Below, piece after piece: positions 6,080 to 6,260 of a stretch of 6,260 bases of DNA; position 1 is the first letter of the stretch; each line of letters opens with the position of its first letter. The DNA is from an uncultured Clostridiaceae bacterium (GTDB lineage Bacteria > Bacillota > Clostridia > Lachnospirales > Lachnospiraceae): assembly GCA_947175375.1 (NCBI GenBank), contig CAMWMT010000167.1:1-6260 (forward strand). The letters are read 5' to 3'. The translations under genes and the position numbers were made by a program. The notes beneath the pieces are model-generated. The model was not told where the DNA came from. It searched no databases and saw only the letters and a program-made list of their open reading frames with translations.

Positions 6080-6260
6080 ATGATGAAAGGGCTTGTAAAA
6101 GAACAGAGGCAAAAAGGAGCAGTGCTGAAAAAAGATCTTCCCATTCCGGAGATTGTAGACAATGATGTGCTGGTGAAAGTGCATTATGCAGCAATCTGTG
6201 GAACACATCAACATATTTATGGCTGGAACAGCTGGGCCGAAGAAAGAGTGCCCCTGCCGA
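6080..6260 (+). CDS. Zinc-dependent medium-chain dehydrogenase, L-threonine 3-dehydrogenase-like (3' end outside the window)
   Basis: Only about 60 residues of the N-terminal GroES-like domain are visible. The segment AAICGTHQHIYGW (37-49 from this start) matches E. coli threonine dehydrogenase TAICGTDVHIYNW, including the catalytic zinc cysteine (Cys40), the threonine (Thr42) and the histidine (His45) that align with Cys38, Thr40 and His43. The following WAEERVPLP also parallels WSQKTIPVP. The Asp of CGTD is His here. ATGs at 6074, 6080 and 6083 are possible starts. AGAGAGG (6064-6070) is 3 bases from the first and 9 from the second, so 6080 is chosen, while homologues usually begin at the position of 6083. 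It follows the kinase by 15 bases and is surely in the same transcript. By context it may oxidise a tetritol, tetrose or C4 acid rather than threonine; sorbitol-dehydrogenase-like activity is also open. Confidence 0.8.
   Translation, partial: MMKGLVKEQRQKGAVLKKDLPIPEIVDNDVLVKVHYAAICGTHQHIYGWNSWAEERVPLP

Noticed and set aside
5288..6162. Several minus-strand open frames opposite the kinase and the dehydrogenase start
   Set aside because: They are short, overlap one another and conserved coding DNA, and lack credible starts or motifs.

Overview
The window looks like a chromosomal segment from a low-GC Gram-positive anaerobe of class Clostridia, probably Lachnospiraceae. This rests on A/T-rich intergenic DNA, strong GGAGG-type ribosome binding sites, extended -10 promoters (TGnTAnnnT) and the style of the large two-domain FtsX permease. 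The assignment is inference from sequence style, not from a marker gene.

Layout. Bases 1-2610 (+) hold the 3' part of a large ABC transporter permease with two FtsX domains and two big extracellular domains; its start lies before the window. It converges on a minus-strand amino-acid racemase of the Asp/Glu racemase superfamily (2676-3377), very close to E. coli YgeA. One long inverted repeat (2618-2662) sits between the two stop codons as a shared terminator. A 414-base divergent control region follows (3378-3791). It has a minus-strand promoter for the racemase, a plus-strand promoter for the next operon, and a cluster of TGTTTCA/TGAAACA half-sites that includes a 19-base sequence present twice. 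From 3792 to the right edge runs a tightly packed plus-strand operon: a PdxA2-type dehydrogenase, a DUF1537 four-carbon acid-sugar kinase whose start overlaps the preceding stop (ATGA), and the N-terminus of a zinc-dependent dehydrogenase resembling L-threonine 3-dehydrogenase, cut by the window edge.

How the genes work together. DUF1537 kinases paired with PdxA2 are known to degrade C4 aldonic acids: the kinase makes D-threonate (or D-erythronate) 4-phosphate, and PdxA2 oxidises and decarboxylates it to dihydroxyacetone phosphate. The operon is therefore best read as catabolism of a four-carbon sugar acid. The third gene is not needed for that core route and suggests an extra oxidation step, perhaps entry from a tetritol, a tetrose or an epimeric acid. 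The half-site cluster around the operon promoter suggests substrate-responsive control by a regulator encoded outside the window. The racemase may be part of the same C4 theme or only a neighbour; the ABC permease appears unrelated.
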